64,000 nucleotides of DNA from Roseiarcus sp963751165 (GTDB taxonomy: Bacteria > Pseudomonadota > Alphaproteobacteria > Rhizobiales > Beijerinckiaceae). Shown piece after piece: positions 44,658-53,529 of the stretch. Position 1 is the first letter of the stretch, and each line of letters starts with the position of its first letter. The stretch covers positions 62,001-126,000 of the forward strand of contig CAVVTP010000019.1 in the NCBI GenBank assembly GCA_963751165.1, written 5' to 3'. The position numbers and the translations under genes are program-made. The notes under the pieces were generated by a model. It did no database searches, was not told where the DNA came from, and saw only the letters and a list, made by a program, of their open reading frames with translations.

Positions 44658-45419
44658 TCATTCGCTTGCCGCGCCCTCTCGGGCAGCGCCGGCGGCGCGG
44701 CGGGCGCGCGCGACCCTATCGAAAAATTCTCCCGTCGGGTGGAGGCGCGCCGCCTCGCCGGTCTCCGCCTGCCATCTGCGAATGCCTGCGTCGAGCGCCC
44801 GGCAGGCGGCCGCGTCGAGGACGTCTCCGCAAACGAGCCGACTGGACCCGAGCGCCCACGTTTCGCCCGCGCGCGTCACCGGCCCGCCGCTCCACCGACG
44901 CGGCCCCCGGCCCTGCCCCTGGCGGGCGCGGTCTCCGGGCTCAACCCCGGGGGCGTCGATCGCGCCCACAGCGTGGCCATCGAGGTCGATCTCGGCCATC
45001 TCGAAACCGGTCGCCGAGAGGTCGAAGTCGACCTTGAGGCGTTTCAGCTCCTCAAGCTCTTCGCCTAGCCGCCCCATGTCCCAGGAGGCGAGCTCCGCCA
45101 GCCGATTGTCCGCGATCATGAAGGCGGAGCGCTCGGCTTCGCCAAGATGGTCGAGCGCTATGGTGGGGATTTCGCCCAGGCCCAGGCGCCGCGCGGCGAG
45201 CAGCCTTCCGTGGCCGGCGACGACGCGGTTCTCGCCGTCGATCAGCACCGGGACATTGAAACCGAAGGCCTCGATGCTGTCGGCGATGCGCCGCACCTGC
45301 CCCTCCGGATGTATTCGAGCGTTGCGCCGATCAGGCTCGAGCGCCGCGACCGGCAGCCAGCGCACCGCGATCCGCGGGGCTTGTTTTGCGTTCGCCTGGG
45401 GCTCGGGGTCTGCGGCCAT
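44658..45419 (-). CDS. ParB-domain protein with the DNA methylase core deleted
   Basis: 253 residues. The first about 130 are a ParB-like nuclease domain: VRWLPVAALEPDRRNARIH, IEAFGFNVPVLID and ENRVVAGHGRLLAARRLGLGEIPTIAL. In phage and rhizobial homologues this domain is fused to an adenine-specific methyltransferase. Here the junction is readable (GETWALGSSRLVCGDVLDAAA) and so is the methylase C-terminal end (IRRWQAETGEAARLHPTGEFFDRVA), but the catalytic region with its DPPY motif between them is missing without loss of frame. The product could still bind DNA but cannot methylate. ATG 45419 follows TAGGAG. Confidence 0.8.
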   Translation of the reverse strand: MAADPEPQANAKQAPRIAVRWLPVAALEPDRRNARIHPEGQVRRIADSIEAFGFNVPVLIDGENRVVAGHGRLLAARRLGLGEIPTIALDHLGEAERSAFMIADNRLAELASWDMGRLGEELEELKRLKVDFDLSATGFEMAEIDLDGHAVGAIDAPGVEPGDRARQGQGRGPRRWSGGPVTRAGETWALGSSRLVCGDVLDAAACRALDAGIRRWQAETGEAARLHPTGEFFDRVARARRAAGAAREGAASE

Positions 45420-45531
45420 GAGGACTCCTACTGCCTCGCATCATGCGCGACGCAGGGGAAGTTGGCAATGTTTTGTTCTCTTTTTGTTCGAGAACAGGGT
45501 TAATCGGGAGAGGCTGGGGAGGCTTGAATTG

Positions 45532-45620
45532 TCCCCTCTCCCCGCGGTGGGCGTCGAAAGACGCCCGTCTCTCGCCGCGCTATGCGGGAAGAGGGTCAGG
45601 GTGAGGGGCGCGGGAGATTC
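45532..45620. repeat. REP-like palindromic element
   Basis: Contains a perfect hairpin GGGCGTC-GAAA-GACGCCC (45549-45566), embedded between CCCTCTCCCCGC (45532-45543) and its imperfect complement GCGGGAAGAGGG (45584-45595), followed by TCAGGGTGAGGGGC. This wording is typical of dispersed intergenic palindromes in high-GC proteobacteria. The surrounding spacer 45420-46125 (706 bases) has no supported gene; an open frame at 45582-45953 has no recognisable features. Confidence 0.65.
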
Positions 45621-45951
45621 GCCGCGCCTCGGCTCACAACGTCATGCGCGGCTCCGGCCCGCGAGAATGATGGCAAGACCATTTCCGTGGTGTTCAAGGC
45701 CGAACACGAAGCCCTTCCGACGCTTGGCCTTGGATCGAACTCGGCTAAACTGCGGATTCCGACACAACCGTTCATCCGACGAAGCGACGCATTGGGAGGC
45801 CTTGCATTCCCGCTATCTGACGAAGCGGTAAATCATTTCGAGTCGTACAGCGACAGCGAGGCTTGCACGAATGACGCCGCGTCGTTTTTCTCGGGCTCCT
45901 GGGTGCAGCTGACCCTACGCGCAAGGCGCGACATATCCCTGCTTTCCGCGT

Positions 45952-46110
45952 AGCAGGGAATTTGAATTCCCTGCTCGGCCGAAAAAATTCCCTGCTCGGC
46001 CGGGTAGGGAATATTGGTGGAACCGCCTAGAATCCTTGCGTTTTTCAGGGAGGTTCTTGCCCGAACCAGCCAAATCCAGGCAAATTCGCTGCATTTTTCC
46101 CTGATGCCGG
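45952..46110. repeat. AATTCCCTG repeat cluster with a perfect palindrome
   Basis: Starts with a perfect palindrome with 11-base arms and a 2-base centre (AGCAGGGAATT at 45952-45962, AATTCCCTGCT at 45965-45975). The 17-mer AATTCCCTGCTCGGCCG occurs twice (45965-45981 and 45986-46002). Further on come GTAGGGAAT, AAATTCGCTG (46082) and TTTTTCCCTG. It belongs to the same loose family as the AATTCGCTG cluster at 14.2-14.4 kb. Confidence 0.75.
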
Positions 46111-46125
46111 GAAACTCGCCGGCTC

Positions 46126-49100
46126 CTACATTCCCGTCGGCCGCCTGAGATCGAGGGTCAGCGGGAACTCGGGGTGCGGCGTCTCGGGGTGCGGCTCATA
46201 AGACCCGGGCGTGTGGCCGCGCGCCTCGAATCGGGCGAGCCGCCGCGCCTCCGCCTCGTTGCTGTTGACGGGAAAAGTGTCGTAGCTGCGCCCGCCCGGG
46301 TGGGCGACATGGTAGACGCAGCCGCCGAGCGCCCGGCCGGACCAGGTGTCGAATATGTCGAGCACCAGCGGCGCCTGCACCGGCACAGTCGGATGCATCG
46401 CCATCGCCGGCTTCCACGCCTTGTAGCGCACCCCGCCGACCGCGACGCCCCCGGTCGCCGTCCCTTGTAGCGGGACGCGGCGCCGGTTGCAGGCGACGAC
46501 ATAGCGCTCCGGGTTGGCCGTCATGAGCTTGACCTGGAGGCGCTCGGTCGAAGAGTCGGCATAACGGGCGGTACCGCCGATCGCGCCGGTCTCGCCGAGC
46601 ACGTGCCAGGGCTCGAGCGCCTGACGCAGCTCGAGCCTGACGCCCTCGTATTCGACCTCGCCGCAGAACGGGAAGCGGAACCCGGCCTGCGCCTCGTACC
46701 AGTCGGAGCGGAAGTCGAAGCCGTGCGCCTTGAGATCCGCGAGCACGTCGGCAAAATCCTCCCAGACGTAATGGGGCAGCATGAACCGGTCGTGCAGGGA
46801 GGCGCCCCAGCGGGGCAGCGGCCCCTCAAGCGGGTCGCGCCACAGCCGGGCGAGGATCGCCCGGACCAGGAGCTGCTGGGCGAGGCTCATGCGGGGGTCT
46901 GGCGGCATTTCGAAGCCGCGGAACTCGATGAGGCCGAGCCGCCCGGTCGGACCGTCGGGCGAATAGAGCTTGTCGATGCAGATCTCCGCCCGATGCGTGT
47001 TGCCGGTGACGTCGGTCAGGATGTTGCGCATGAGACGATCGAGCAGCCATGGCGGGGTCGCTTTGCCCTGGCCGGGCTTCGGAATCTGCGCCAGCGCAAT
47101 CTCTAGCTCGTAGAGGCTGTCGTGTCGCGCCTCGTCGATTCGCGGCGCCTGGCTGGTCGGCCCGATGAACAGGCCGGAAAAGAAATAGCTGAGGCTCGGA
47201 CGTCTGAGCCAATAGGTGACGAGGCTCTTCAAGAGGTCGGGACGCCTGAGGAAAGGACTGTCGAGCGGCGTCGCCCCGCCGACCACGACGTGATTGCCGC
47301 CGCCGGTTCCCGAATGTCTGCCGTCGATCATGAACTTGTCGGCGCCGAGCCGCGCCTGCCTCGCCTCTTCGTAGATCGCCTCGGTCGTCGCCACGCAATC
47401 GCGCCAGCTCGAGGCGGGATGGATGTTAACCTCGATGACGCCCGGGTCCGGCGCGACGCGGATCACGTTGAGGCGCGGATCGACCGGCGGGGCATAGCCC
47501 TCGATCTGGATGGGCAGTCCGATTTTCTCGGCCGCCGCTTCCGCCGCCGCGACGAGCTCGAGATAGTCCTCGAGCCTTTCGACCGGCGGCATGAAGACGC
47601 AGAGCCGCCCGTCGCGCGCCTCGACGGTGAGCGCGGTGCGGATCGCGCCGTCGATGTCGCCGAGCGTCTGCTCGATGCGTTCCTGGCCCGGCAGCGCGGC
47701 CCGGTCGGCGGAGAAGGATGCGACCTGCTGGGCATGCCTCTTCGGCGCTTCGCGCTCCGGCAGCGGCTCCCGCGGAACGGTCGGATCGGCCTCGACGACA
47801 TAGGGAAAGGAGGCCGCCGGAACATGCGGCAGCGAGCCGAGCGGCAGGCGATAGCCGACCGGACTGTCGCCAGGCGCCAGATAAAGGCCGCCCCGGCGGG
47901 TCTTCCACCGCTCGCTGCGCCAGCGCGTCTCCATCGCCTTCGCCTGCCAGCGCTGGATCGGCAGCACGTAGCCGGACGGTTCGGTCAGTCCACGCGAAAA
48001 AACCCGCGCGATCCGGTGCCGCTCCTCAGGGTCCTTGAGCTCCGAATTCTCCGGCGTCACGTTCTCGGGCAGATTGCCTTCCTTGACGATCCACTGCGCC
48101 GGGTCCTCATAGGCCGGCGCTATATAGGAAAGGTCGACGCCGAGCTCGCCCGCGATCGCCCCGAGCAGCGCCTCGGCCTTCTCGGAGCCGGCGGCGGCGT
48201 CTTCGCTCTGCGCCGCGATCAGCCGAGCGTTCGACCAGATCGGCTTGCCGTCGCGCCGCCAGTAGAGCGAAAAGGTCCAGCGCGGCAGAGACTCGCCCGG
48301 GTACCACTTGCCTTGCCCATGGTGCAAAAACCCTCCCGGCGCGAAGCGGTCGCGCAGGCGCCGGATGAGCCGGTCGGCGAGCGCCCGCTTGGTCGGGCCG
48401 ACGGCGTCGGCATTCCATTCGCCCGATTCGAAATCGTCGATCGAGACGAAGGTCGGCTCGCCGCCCATGGTCAGACGGACGTCGTCGGCGACGAGCGCTC
48501 TGTCGACCTTCTCCCCGAGCGCGTCGAGCGCCTTCCACGCCTCTTCCGAGAAGGGTTTGGTGATCCGCGGATGCTCGGAGACGCGCTCGACGCGCATGTC
48601 GAACGAGAAATCGACATTGGCGAAGCTCGCGACTCCCGAAATCGGAGCGGCGTTGCGATAGTGCGGGGTGGCGGCCAGAGGAATGTGGCTTTCGCCGGCG
48701 AGCAGGCCCGAGGTCGGGTCGAGGCCGATCCAGCCGGCGCCCGGAAGATAGACCTCCGCCCAGGCGTGAAGGTCGGTGAAATCGCGGTCCGTGCCCGGCG
48801 GCCCGTCCAGCGCGACGAGATCAGGCTTGAGTTGAATCAGATAGCCGGAGACGAAGCGAGCGGCAAGGCCAAGATGGCGAAGGATCTGCACCATGAGCCA
48901 GCTCGAATCGCGGCACGAGCCCGAGCGGCGCTCGAAAGTCTCCTCCGGGCTTTGCACCCCCGGCTCCATGCGAATGAGGTATTTGATCTCCTGGGAAAGG
49001 TGGCGATTGAGGTCGACCACGAAGTCCACGGTGCGCTTCGGCGAACGGTCGATTCCGTCGAGCCAAGCCTGCAGCCGCGGTCCCGCAGGGTCGGGCGTTC

Positions 49101-49452
49101 GGTAGATGACCAGGTCCGGCCGCAGGTCCTCTCCGTACTCGAACGGCCAGATTTCCGCGCTTTCTTCGACGAAGAAATCGAAGGGATTGTAGACCGTCAT
49201 GTCGGCGACGACGTCGACCTCGATCCTCAGTTCGTTGACCAGATCCGGAAAAACGTAGCGCGCGAGCCAGTTGCCGTACGGGTCCTGCTGAAAGTTCACG
49301 AAATGATTGGCGGGCGCCACTTTCAGGGAATGCGAGATTACCCTTGTGCGGCTATGCGGCGCGGGCCTCAGCCGGATGATCTGCGGCCCCAGCGACACCG
49401 GCCGGTCGTATTTGTAATGCGTCAGATGATGGATGGCGGCTCGGATCGACAT
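46126..49452 (-). CDS. Transglutaminase-like / DUF2126 fusion protein
   Basis: Large protein of 1108 residues. The first about 290 residues are a bacterial transglutaminase-like module with an N-terminal domain (LTHYKYDRPVSLGPQIIRLRP) and a complete Cys-His-Asp triad: C180 in RRSGSCRDSSWLMV, H229 in DLHAWAEVYL and D245 in WIGLDPTSG. The rest is DUF2126, a circularly permuted ATP-grasp-like region with LTMGGEPTFVSIDD, RHSGTGGGNHVVVGGA and LIEFRGFEMPPDP. Such proteins are thought to ligate or hydrolyse peptides, often alongside alpha-E and ATP-grasp partners; none is present here. No signal peptide. Substrate unknown. Confidence 0.92.
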   Translation of the reverse strand: MSIRAAIHHLTHYKYDRPVSLGPQIIRLRPAPHSRTRVISHSLKVAPANHFVNFQQDPYGNWLARYVFPDLVNELRIEVDVVADMTVYNPFDFFVEESAEIWPFEYGEDLRPDLVIYRTPDPAGPRLQAWLDGIDRSPKRTVDFVVDLNRHLSQEIKYLIRMEPGVQSPEETFERRSGSCRDSSWLMVQILRHLGLAARFVSGYLIQLKPDLVALDGPPGTDRDFTDLHAWAEVYLPGAGWIGLDPTSGLLAGESHIPLAATPHYRNAAPISGVASFANVDFSFDMRVERVSEHPRITKPFSEEAWKALDALGEKVDRALVADDVRLTMGGEPTFVSIDDFESGEWNADAVGPTKRALADRLIRRLRDRFAPGGFLHHGQGKWYPGESLPRWTFSLYWRRDGKPIWSNARLIAAQSEDAAAGSEKAEALLGAIAGELGVDLSYIAPAYEDPAQWIVKEGNLPENVTPENSELKDPEERHRIARVFSRGLTEPSGYVLPIQRWQAKAMETRWRSERWKTRRGGLYLAPGDSPVGYRLPLGSLPHVPAASFPYVVEADPTVPREPLPEREAPKRHAQQVASFSADRAALPGQERIEQTLGDIDGAIRTALTVEARDGRLCVFMPPVERLEDYLELVAAAEAAAEKIGLPIQIEGYAPPVDPRLNVIRVAPDPGVIEVNIHPASSWRDCVATTEAIYEEARQARLGADKFMIDGRHSGTGGGNHVVVGGATPLDSPFLRRPDLLKSLVTYWLRRPSLSYFFSGLFIGPTSQAPRIDEARHDSLYELEIALAQIPKPGQGKATPPWLLDRLMRNILTDVTGNTHRAEICIDKLYSPDGPTGRLGLIEFRGFEMPPDPRMSLAQQLLVRAILARLWRDPLEGPLPRWGASLHDRFMLPHYVWEDFADVLADLKAHGFDFRSDWYEAQAGFRFPFCGEVEYEGVRLELRQALEPWHVLGETGAIGGTARYADSSTERLQVKLMTANPERYVVACNRRRVPLQGTATGGVAVGGVRYKAWKPAMAMHPTVPVQAPLVLDIFDTWSGRALGGCVYHVAHPGGRSYDTFPVNSNEAEARRLARFEARGHTPGSYEPHPETPHPEFPLTLDLRRPTGM

Positions 49453-49565
49453 GGGATTTGCGGCGGCTCGTCACGGAGTCTTCGAGCTTTTCACATTCTG
49501 CTGCGGCGCACAATCTTCCATAGCCGGGCGCGGCCGAGCGCGGCGGACTCGGGCAGCAGCCGCGT

Positions 49566-50258
49566 CTACAAGCGGTCGCCGGCAAAGCCGCAGGCAGCAA
49601 GCGTCTCCAGCATGTGCGGCGGTGCCGGGGCCTCGACTGCGATCGGCGGTTTTCCCTTCGTGAGCGGCACGACGACTTTGCGCGCCAGCAATTGCAGGGG
49701 AGTGTCGGCGCGCGCGCCGTAGATCGAGTCGCCAAGGATCGGCCACCCCTGCGAGGCGCAATGGACACGCAGCTGATGGGTGCGCCCCGTCTGCGGTTCG
49801 AGTTCGAGCCAGGCAATCAGCGCGCCGCGCCAGACGCTCCTTCCCCTGACGCACCAGAGCGTTGTCGCCGGCTGGCCCTTCGGATCGACCTTCATCCACC
49901 ATCCGCGCGTGTCGTCGAGCCGGCCGAGAGGCAGGTCGATGGCGCCGGTCTCATCATCGGGCGACCCGGCGACGATCGCCCAGTAGGTTTTCGCAATTCT
50001 GCCCTGCTTGAATAGAAGCCCTAATTTTTCCAAAGCCTTGTGATGTCGTCCGAGCACGAGGCAGCCGGCGGTGTCGCGGTCGAGCCGATGCGCGAGGGCT
50101 GGATTCCGAGGTAGGCCGAAGCGCAGGGCGTCGAAATCGTCCTCGAGGCTCGCGCCGCCCTTGGGCCCCCTGTGAACGGCGACGCCGGCCGGCTTGTCGA
50201 GGACCAGGATCAAACCGTCGCGGTAGAGCAGCCGCGCTCTTGTTTCTTCGGGCGTCAT
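49566..50258 (-). CDS. RluA-family pseudouridine synthase
   Basis: Isomerises uridine in rRNA or tRNA, 230 residues. The catalytic aspartate is D60 in LAHRLDRDTAGCLVLGR; DGLILVLDKPAGVAVHRG precedes it and ELEPQTGRTHQLRVHCASQGWPILGD follows, both family hallmarks. There is no S4 domain, so it belongs with the short RluA/TruC-like enzymes; the target base is unknown. ATG 50258 is chosen over an upstream frame opening at 50294. Divergent from ftsY. Confidence 0.92.
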   Translation of the reverse strand: MTPEETRARLLYRDGLILVLDKPAGVAVHRGPKGGASLEDDFDALRFGLPRNPALAHRLDRDTAGCLVLGRHHKALEKLGLLFKQGRIAKTYWAIVAGSPDDETGAIDLPLGRLDDTRGWWMKVDPKGQPATTLWCVRGRSVWRGALIAWLELEPQTGRTHQLRVHCASQGWPILGDSIYGARADTPLQLLARKVVVPLTKGKPPIAVEAPAPPHMLETLAACGFAGDRL

Positions 50259-50319
50259 GGCGACATAGGTAGTCCAAAGCAACTCGGCCCGCACTGGGCG
50301 GTCGCGAAAGGATCATGGA

Positions 50320-51543
50320 TTGAACGAAGACGCTGAGAAAAAACCGAAGCCCGGCCTCATACGGCGCTGGTTCGGAGGCGGGACGCCTGCGCCGGCCGAG
50401 GCCGAGCCGCCGGCTACTCCCGAGCTTGAGCAGGCGCCCAGCCCAGTCCCCGAGCCGGAACTCCCGGGGGTGCCTGAGCCGAAGTGGGCTGAACGCTGGT
50501 TCAGTGCCAGCGGGGCGGCGCCGGCCGGGGCGCCCGCTGCGGTCGAGCCCGAGCAGTCGCCTACGGAAATCTTCGAGCCGGCGCTTGCCCCGGCTCCGCC
50601 GGAATCGAAGCGGACGTGGTTTCAGCGCCTCAAGGTCGGCCTGTCTCTCTCCTCGACCAGCATCGGCCGCGGCGTGACCGACATTTTCACCAAGCGCAAG
50701 CTCGACGAGGACTCGCTCGACGATCTCGAGGACGTCCTCATCAAGGCCGACCTCGGCCTCGGCGCGGCGACACGGATTCGCGAGGCGATCGGGCGCGGGC
50801 GCTACGAGAAGGGCATCACCCCCGGGGCGGTGAAGTCCGTCCTCGCGGCGGAAGTCGCGCGGACGCTCGCTCCCGTCGCACGCCCGCTCATGATCGATGA
50901 GAGCAAGCGTCCGTTCGTGATTCTCGTCGTCGGCGTCAACGGCTCCGGCAAGACGACGACGATCGGCAAGCTTGCAGCCAAGTTCAGGATTGAGGGCAAG
51001 ACGATTGTGCTCGCCGCCGGGGACACGTTCCGCGCCGCCGCGATCGAGCAGCTGCGCGTCTGGGCGCGCCGCACGGCGTCCGACCTCGTCGAGCGCGACC
51101 AGGGCGCTGACGCTGCGGGACTTGCCTTCGACGCCTTGACCCGCGCCCGCGAGCTCGATGCCGATGTCATGCTGATGGACACTGCCGGCCGGCTGCAGAA
51201 CCGGGCGGAGCTCATGGCCGAGCTCGAGAAGATCATCCGCGTGATGAAGAAGGTCGATCCGGAAGCGCCGCACGCCGTGCTGCTTGTCCTCGACGCGACC
51301 GTCGGTCAAAACGCGCTCAATCAGGTCGAGATTTTTGGCCGCACCGCAGGCGTGACCGGCCTCGTCATGACGAAGCTCGACGGCACGGCGCGCGGCGGCA
51401 TCCTCGTCGCCATTGCCGACAAGTTCGCGTTGCCGGTGCATTTCATCGGAGTTGGCGAGGGGGTGGACGACCTCGAGCCCTTCGCTGCACGCGACTACGC
51501 CGAGGCGATCGCCGGCCTCGAGCGCGCGGAGGCCCTGCAATGA
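50320..51543 (+). CDS. ftsY: Signal recognition particle receptor FtsY
   Basis: SRP GTPase receptor that docks translating ribosomes to the membrane translocon, 407 residues. An acidic, Pro/Ala/Glu-rich A domain (about 1-100) carries two tryptophan-arginine segments (LIRRWFGGG and WAERWFSASG); the NG domain follows, with G1 GVNGSGKTT (205-213), DTFRAAAIEQL, G3 DTAGR, G4 TKLDG and the closing FIGVGEGVDDLEPF. TTG 50320 is proposed as start: AAAGGA is well placed and the upstream ATG is followed at once by a stop. Overlaps yciB by four bases. Confidence 0.95.
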   Translation: MNEDAEKKPKPGLIRRWFGGGTPAPAEAEPPATPELEQAPSPVPEPELPGVPEPKWAERWFSASGAAPAGAPAAVEPEQSPTEIFEPALAPAPPESKRTWFQRLKVGLSLSSTSIGRGVTDIFTKRKLDEDSLDDLEDVLIKADLGLGAATRIREAIGRGRYEKGITPGAVKSVLAAEVARTLAPVARPLMIDESKRPFVILVVGVNGSGKTTTIGKLAAKFRIEGKTIVLAAGDTFRAAAIEQLRVWARRTASDLVERDQGADAAGLAFDALTRARELDADVMLMDTAGRLQNRAELMAELEKIIRVMKKVDPEAPHAVLLVLDATVGQNALNQVEIFGRTAGVTGLVMTKLDGTARGGILVAIADKFALPVHFIGVGEGVDDLEPFAARDYAEAIAGLERAEALQ

Positions 51544-52151
51544 CAGGAATGAATGTGACCGAATCCTCCGCCGAGCGGAAGAAGGCGCTGAACCCGATCG
51601 TCAAGCTCCTACTCGAACTCGGCCCGCTCGCCCTTTTCTTCGCGGTCTATTCGCGGCTCGGCATCTTCGCAGCGACGGGCGTGCTCATGGCGGGAGTGGT
51701 CGTGACGCTCGGCGTTTCCTACGCCATGCTGAAGCGCTTTCCGATCATGCCGCTGGTCACTGCGGTCATCGTCCTCATCTTCGGCTCGCTCACGCTCTTT
51801 TTCCACGACCAGACGCTGATCAAGATCAAGCCGACCGCTCTCTATCTCCTGTTCGCCGCGGCGCTGTTTGCGGGCCTCGCGCTCAACCGGCCGATCCTGA
51901 AAATCCTGTTCGACGGGGCGCTGCACGTGACCGAGGAAGGTTGGCGGATCCTGACCTGGCGCTGGGCCTTCTTCTTCCTGGCGCTTGCGGCCTTGAACGA
52001 GATCGTCTGGCGCACCCAGACGACGGACATGTGGGTCAAGTTCAAGACCTTCGGCTTCCTGCCGCTCACGCTCCTCTTCGCCCTCGCTCAGGCGCCGCTC
52101 ATCATGCGCACCGAGACGAAGGAAGAAGAGGTTCCGGACAACGACTTCTGA
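51540..52151 (+). CDS. yciB: Inner-membrane protein YciB / septation protein IspZ
   Basis: Polytopic membrane protein of 203 residues with about five or six hydrophobic segments. Recognised by LLELGPLALFFAVYSRLGIFAATGVLM, FGSLTLFFHDQTLIKIKPTALYLLFAAAL, and RWAFFFLALAALNEIVWRTQTTDMWVKFKTFGFLPLTLLFALAQ, all characteristic of the family. It is linked to septation and envelope maintenance. Start by ATGA overlap with ftsY, a pairing common in alphaproteobacteria. Confidence 0.93.
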   Translation: MTGMNVTESSAERKKALNPIVKLLLELGPLALFFAVYSRLGIFAATGVLMAGVVVTLGVSYAMLKRFPIMPLVTAVIVLIFGSLTLFFHDQTLIKIKPTALYLLFAAALFAGLALNRPILKILFDGALHVTEEGWRILTWRWAFFFLALAALNEIVWRTQTTDMWVKFKTFGFLPLTLLFALAQAPLIMRTETKEEEVPDNDF

Positions 52152-52466
52152 AGCGCATTTAAGCAATCAATAGCCACGCTTCGTCCGGGTCAGCGGGCGG
52201 AAGGATGCCACGCGCGCTTTTGTGCGGAGGGCGTGCGTCCGGAACCCCCTCCATCCCGCCTCTGCCGCCGGCGAACCGGCGAAAGCTTGTCCATGTTCTT
52301 CAGGAATTAATCGAACACTTAAATTTGCCTGTCGTCGAGTTCGTTGTACAGGTGACGAATTGCGGTCTACCGGATTCCATGTTTGCGCCGGCGCGTTCAC
52401 TCAATCTGGAGTGAAAGTGGTGGCGATTGAGATAGGTCATGGCAGTCGGATGCCGGCGGGCGAGAA
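52152..52466. other. Intergenic stretch without supported gene
   Basis: About 315 bases between yciB and the decayed hydrolase. Small open frames here have no recognisable features, and no repeat or promoter could be assigned. Confidence 0.5.
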
Positions 52467-53350
52467 ATGGATGCGTGTATGCGGAGGACCGTCGTGGGTT
52501 GGGAAACGTTCGCGCCGGGAGAAGCCGCCCTGGTCGGCCTCAGCGTCTTAATTTTCTGGCCCTATCGGAAGGAACTCGACCACGCTCGGAACGCCGCCCT
52601 TCGCGCTGGCCAGGTCGTCGACACGGATGGCTGCCTAATTCAATGCGGTGCGGCTGGCTGCGGCGCTCCGTTGCTCTCGATCCTCGGCGCCGGCGGAGAT
52701 TTCGATCAGGGCCTCGCGATGGCCGCCGCGCTGGTCGGCGAAGTCTTTCATCATGTCTTTGCGCCTTCGCGCTTCGGTTACTTGCGCAGTCCGGTTCCGC
52801 ACGATCCGCCTTTGCCTGCCCAGGCGGACGCGACACCCTGACCCCCGTCGACGCCTCGTCGTCGTCGTTCCGGCGACCTACTACCCTTCCAGCCCGGTTG
52901 CGGCTGGTTCGACTTCAGGCAGCAGACTGGTCCGCAGCCTAGTTAACGCCGGTATCGACTTCGCCTGGTGGACCATCGAGAAGCTCAAGCCTTCGGCTCT
53001 CGTTCGCTTCGTCGGCGTCCCTACGAAGCTTTTCACCGGCGCGTCGCGCAGTGAGCGCGACCGCGTCATGAGCCTGATCAGGAATCTCCAGCCTCTGTCG
53101 CTTCGGGTCGATGGGCTACCCCTCGACGGCGTCCCGACCTGCATGAACTGCCGCTCGAGCAAGTCAAGGCGTCGACGCTGATCGTCTCGGGCGAGGACTA
53201 TCCGTACGACCCTGCGCCTGTGGCCCAATTCGCCGCGGCGAGAATCTCGGCGCCAAGTTGATTGTTTATGACGACGGTGGTCATCTCCTGGTTAGCCAGG
53301 CGGCGGACACGCGAACGTCTATCTTTAGGCGTCCGCGGACGTATCAGTCC
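52467..53350 (+). pseudogene. Decayed alpha/beta hydrolase lacking the nucleophile elbow
   Basis: Remains of a membrane-anchored alpha/beta hydrolase spread over at least four frames. The N-terminal part is open from about 52467 (hydrophobic anchor ALVGLSVLIFWPY, then GAPLLSILGAGGDFDQGLAMAAALVGE and APSRFGYLRSPVP). It ends at QADA near 52832; only about 20 bases later sequence from beyond the nucleophile resumes (LVVVVPATYY, then NAGIDFAWWTIEKLKPSALVRFVGVP). The missing 40 or so codons would hold the GxSxG serine. Further shifts precede LPLEQVKASTLIVSGEDY and LGAKLIVYDDGGHLLVSQ, the latter with the catalytic-histidine region. It lies just before boxB on the same strand. Confidence 0.85.
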
Positions 53351-53440
53351 TGCGGCATCGGTGCCTTGATATGTAGTATAATTCTCATTTTGCTTGACCA
53401 TCGGCCGAGACGAAAAAGAAATAGGAAAAATGTTTCACTT

Positions 53441-53456
53441 CAGGTTGACAAACCTG
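53441..53456 (+). promoter_or_regulatory. Palindrome overlapping a TTGACA box upstream of boxB
   Basis: Perfect inverted repeat CAGGTT-GACA-AACCTG, 74 bases before the boxB start codon. It contains TTGACA (53445-53450), a consensus -35 hexamer, though no good -10 box is seen 16-18 bases downstream. The arrangement suits a repressor site over a promoter, but the regulator is unknown. Confidence 0.45.
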
Positions 53457-53529
53457 CATCATAGTGATTCTTGTCGACCAGCAGAACTGCGGGTCGCAAT
53501 GCGACCCACTCCGTTGAGGAGGGAGGCGC

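Noticed and set aside
42116..45419. Gene transfer agent or complete prophage
   Set aside because: No portal, capsid, tail, lysis or integrase genes are present around the terminase.
45582..45953. Possible gene in the spacer before the DUF2126 gene
   Set aside because: It begins inside a palindromic repeat and has no motif, no good ribosome site and no coding character.
47122..49722. 866-codon open frame antisense to the DUF2126 gene
   Set aside because: No recognisable domain, Arg-rich throughout; the opposite strand has the transglutaminase triad and DUF2126 motifs.
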